From Acidobacteriota bacterium (GTDB taxonomy: Bacteria > Acidobacteriota > UBA6911 > JACOSC01), in the NCBI GenBank assembly GCA_016179055.1, contig JACOSC010000191.1, positions 1 to 50,753 on the forward strand: a stretch of 50,753 nucleotides of DNA. Reading direction: 5' to 3'. This document shows positions 48,061 to 50,753 of this stretch, one piece after another. A program made the translations under genes and the position numbers. The stretch's first letter is position 1. Every line of letters begins with the position of its first letter. Under the pieces are notes generated by a model. The model saw only the letters and a program-made list of their open reading frames with translations, had not been told where the DNA came from and searched no databases.

Positions 48061-49607
48061 GCCCTGAGCCTCCCGAGAATGGTCTTCAGCGCCTTGTCCG
48101 TCTCCCGCGCCTCGCCCTCCAGCGCGTCCAACTCATCCACAATCTCCGCGATGGGCCGGTATTCGTCGGCTGCGCAGGTGTGGATGTAGCGGCTGGGGGA
48201 GATGTTGAAGTCGTTCTTGGCGATCTCGTCGCGTGAGACGATGCGGCTGTATTTCTCCACCTCGCACCACGCCTTGAAGGTGTCGGCGATGCGCCTGATG
48301 ACGTCCTCGGGGATATAGTTTTTCGGGTCGCCCTTGGTGCACTCAGTGGTGGCGTTGAGCAGGAAGAGTTTTCCTTGGCGCTCCTTTGCCCTCGCCTTGT
48401 TCAGGAAGAGGATGATGCCGGGCGCGGTGGTGTTGTAGAAAAGGTTCTCCGGGAGGTAGATGACGCCCTCGATGAGGTCCTGCTCCACGAACCAGCGGCG
48501 CACGTCTTTTTCCTTGTTAGTGTTGGCATTGCCGGAGCCGCGCGAGGCGGCGCCGGTGTCGAGCACTACGGCTGCACGGCCTTGCGGCTTGAGACTGGCT
48601 AGGATGTGCTGCACCCAGCCCCAGTCGGCTTTGTTGCCGGGAAAGCCCGCGCCCTTGGGGAAGCGGTCGAGCTCGTCGGCGTCGTAGTCTTTCTCGGTGA
48701 ACTCGGTTTGGTTCCACATGGGATTGGCCACCGCGCGGTCGAAGGTCTGGAGGCGATTGCCCTGGCGGAATTTCGGAGGGCGGAAAGTGTCGCCGATCTC
48801 TATCTGGCCCTCCATGTCATGGATGATCATGTTCATGTTGGCCATCGCCCAGGTGGTGGGTGTAGATTCCTGGCCGTAAAGTTTGAGCGGCGCGAAGTTA
48901 TTGCGGGTGCGCAAGGCCATCTTCTCTTCGAGCGCCAGCTCACACTTGATGAGCAGGCCGGCCGAGCCACACGTGGGGTCGTAACAGGCCATGCCCGGCT
49001 CGGGATCCATGATACGCGCCATGATCTCGCCCACCTCGCCGGGCGTGTAGAACTCGCCCGCGCTCTGCCCGCCGCCTTCGGCGAACTTGCGGATGAGATA
49101 TTCGTAACTGCGCCCGATGATGTCCGCCTCCACGTCGCCGAGGCCGAGGCGCTTTTCGCTGATGCGCTCGATGAGGTTGGAGAGGCGGTTGTCGTCGATG
49201 TCACGTACGCCGTGGGTGGTCGCGTTGAAGTCCACGCGGTCGATGATGCCCTTGAGCAGCGCGTTTTCGTCGGCGAGTGCGCGAAGGTGCGTAGTGAGTT
49301 GCTCGCCGATCTTGTCCGCGAGCTTGCGGATAACGGACCAGACGGCGGCGTCGGGATTGGCGGGTTGCAGCGGTAGGTAGAAACGGACGAGTTTCTTGTC
49401 GTGCTTCACTAGCTTGAACGCCTTGGCCCGCGAGCCGACTGCCTTCGCGATGCGGTTTAATTCGTCATCGAAGACAGCGCACAGGCGCTTCGTGAAAATG
49501 AGCGGGAGGATGTAGTCCTTAAACTTCGGCGCATCTTTGGCTCCGCGAATGGAACAGGCAGCATCCCAGATCCAGGATTCCAGCGATTTGTCGCTACCGT
49601 TGTTCAT
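48057..49607 (-). CDS. hsdM: Type I restriction N6-adenine methyltransferase subunit M
   Basis: GGGQSAGEFYTPGEVGEIMARI, YDPTCGSAGLLI, and motif IV region NPMW (usual form NPPF/NPPW). Confidence 0.95.
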   Translation of the reverse strand: MNNGSDKSLESWIWDAACSIRGAKDAPKFKDYILPLIFTKRLCAVFDDELNRIAKAVGSRAKAFKLVKHDKKLVRFYLPLQPANPDAAVWSVIRKLADKIGEQLTTHLRALADENALLKGIIDRVDFNATTHGVRDIDDNRLSNLIERISEKRLGLGDVEADIIGRSYEYLIRKFAEGGGQSAGEFYTPGEVGEIMARIMDPEPGMACYDPTCGSAGLLIKCELALEEKMALRTRNNFAPLKLYGQESTPTTWAMANMNMIIHDMEGQIEIGDTFRPPKFRQGNRLQTFDRAVANPMWNQTEFTEKDYDADELDRFPKGAGFPGNKADWGWVQHILASLKPQGRAAVVLDTGAASRGSGNANTNKEKDVRRWFVEQDLIEGVIYLPENLFYNTTAPGIILFLNKARAKERQGKLFLLNATTECTKGDPKNYIPEDVIRRIADTFKAWCEVEKYSRIVSRDEIAKNDFNISPSRYIHTCAADEYRPIAEIVDELDALEGEARETDKALKTILGRLRA

Positions 49608-49930
49608 TCAGGTTTCCTTGGCCGGGATCATTGCTGTCTTGTACTTGGCGTGTAATAGCCCGTTCTGCTTATGCTAAGAAAAATAGCCGATTATCGTGCC
49701 GTGTGTACACCCCGCGTATGTCGTCTGCTCAAAAGGATTAGGCCGCCGATTTTGGCCGCCTAGCCCGAAATTCCTAATTACAGTCTCGTTGTTGTATCCT
49801 ACCAATTTCCCATCTGTTAGGCAAGCATGATGATCTAAAGTTTTAAACGATTAACCCCCCCTCGTCTGTTCCGCCGAATCCGAAATGTCCGCATTGATTC
49901 GTCCGAGCCCGTCGGCAGGTGTGTTATGAT

Positions 49931-50215
49931 CTAGGCGGGCTCGCTTTCGCCAAGATAGCCGGCATCGCGCAGAAGGCGTAGCCAGTAGTGCGTCTCTCTC
50001 GCTGCCTTGTAAGCTATGCTCATTTTTGCCAGGAAATCTTTGCCAGATTGCCCAACGATAGCTTCTTCAACATTGGCGCCGACAGATGTATCACTGCGTA
50101 ACACCTGCTTAGAGAGCAGAAACTCCTTCTTTCGCTCAACCACATGTTGATAGAGCTATACTGTCCGCAACGCGAACGCCTACGATTTCTCCTGAATAAC
50201 ATTCCCGCTCTTCAT
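49931..50215 (-). pseudogene. Four-helix-bundle (23S rRNA IVP-type) protein gene with two in-frame TAG codons
   Basis: Minus frame from ATG at 50215: MKSGNVIQEKS*AFALRTV*LYQHVVERKKEFLLSKQVLRSDTSVGANVEEAIVGQSGKDFLAKMSIAYKAARETHYWLRLLRDAGYL; no frameshift. Confidence 0.85.
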
Positions 50216-50223
50216 TCCTCATT

Positions 50224-50379
50224 TCACATTCTAAATTCGTAATTCCTTAACTCGACGTATTCACCGACAAGCGCGCGAATAAAGAATTCCTTCGCCTTCG
50301 CGGACAAGGCGGGATCGTCCCCCACCAGGTATCGGACGATGATGTTGGTATCAGGTAGACTTCTTACCCGTTTTTTCAC
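50224..50379 (-). pseudogene. Truncated PIN-domain toxin
   Basis: Minus frame from GTG at 50379: MKKRVRSLPDTNIIVRYLVGDDPALSAKAKEFFIRALVGEYVELRNYEFRM*, about 51 aa versus about 130 for a full PIN domain. Confidence 0.75.
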
Positions 50380-50605
50380 GGATCGCAACCTCCCATGCCC
50401 TGTCTTTCATCCGCTTCATAGAGACACCCGGCTTGACATTCCTGGCGTATTCCCGTAGAGAACCGGCGGCGTCCCTCACCGGTTTTATCATGACAATGTC
50501 ATCCTTCACTTCGAAATAGACAGTGTTGGCCTTCAGTTTTTCCCGAATTTCCTTGGGAATCGTCACCCGGCCCTTCCGCGTAATCTTTACCGTCGCGGTC
50601 GTCAT
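50351..50605 (-). CDS. AbrB/MazE/SpoVT-family antitoxin-like protein
   Basis: VKITRKGRVTIPKEIREKL swapped-hairpin motif; overlaps the PIN frame. Confidence 0.88.
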   Translation of the reverse strand: MTTATVKITRKGRVTIPKEIREKLKANTVYFEVKDDIVMIKPVRDAAGSLREYARNVKPGVSMKRMKDRAWEVAIREKTGKKST

Positions 50606-50753
50606 TCGAATTCACCGGGCGTAACCCCGGCACGATGTAGGTATCACGCGGCACACCCCATCACCTTGGACCAAAAGGTCTCCCAGTAGTTCGACAGACG
50701 AATCGCTCGGAGTTGGAGAATCGTGTCGCCACTTTCTCGTTTCCATCGCATGC

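Overview
Bacterial chromosomal window with no rRNA and no CRISPR array seen. Calls come from reading the supplied ORF translations and the raw sequence; no database search was run. Left part (1-12 kb): a transposase C-terminal remnant, two tandem PrcB-like secreted proteins, and a surface-glycan export/assembly cluster (two methyltransferases, Wzm/Wzt-type ABC transporter, GT2-GT4 fusion, GT-C membrane protein, phosphodiesterase). Middle (12-38 kb): MASE1/PAS hybrid kinase, DnaC-like ATPase, ClpA/C-type AAA+ unfoldase, rpoD, an orphan NuoI-like ferredoxin, a Fur-rubrerythrin fusion, YihY, a GDP-mannose dehydratase-like enzyme, pckA, metF, acyl-CoA carboxylase beta subunit, transaldolase, FAH-family protein, APC permease, tRNA-Cys, tRNA-Gly and galT. 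Five nested-palindrome (REPIN/MITE-like) elements and other dispersed repeats punctuate this part. Right part (38.9-50.7 kb): a minus-strand defence island. A tightly packed type I restriction-modification operon (hsdM-rhuM-hsdS) runs directly into a three-gene module of two different TIR-type proteins plus a small membrane protein. This is followed by a nonsense-mutated hsdR'/hsdS' chimeric scar, a second rhuM, a GxxExxY gene, the intact hsdR and a YgjP-like metallopeptidase. The TIR-TIR-membrane module is the best candidate for an undescribed system. The right edge holds a decayed four-helix-bundle gene and an AbrB antitoxin with a truncated PIN toxin.
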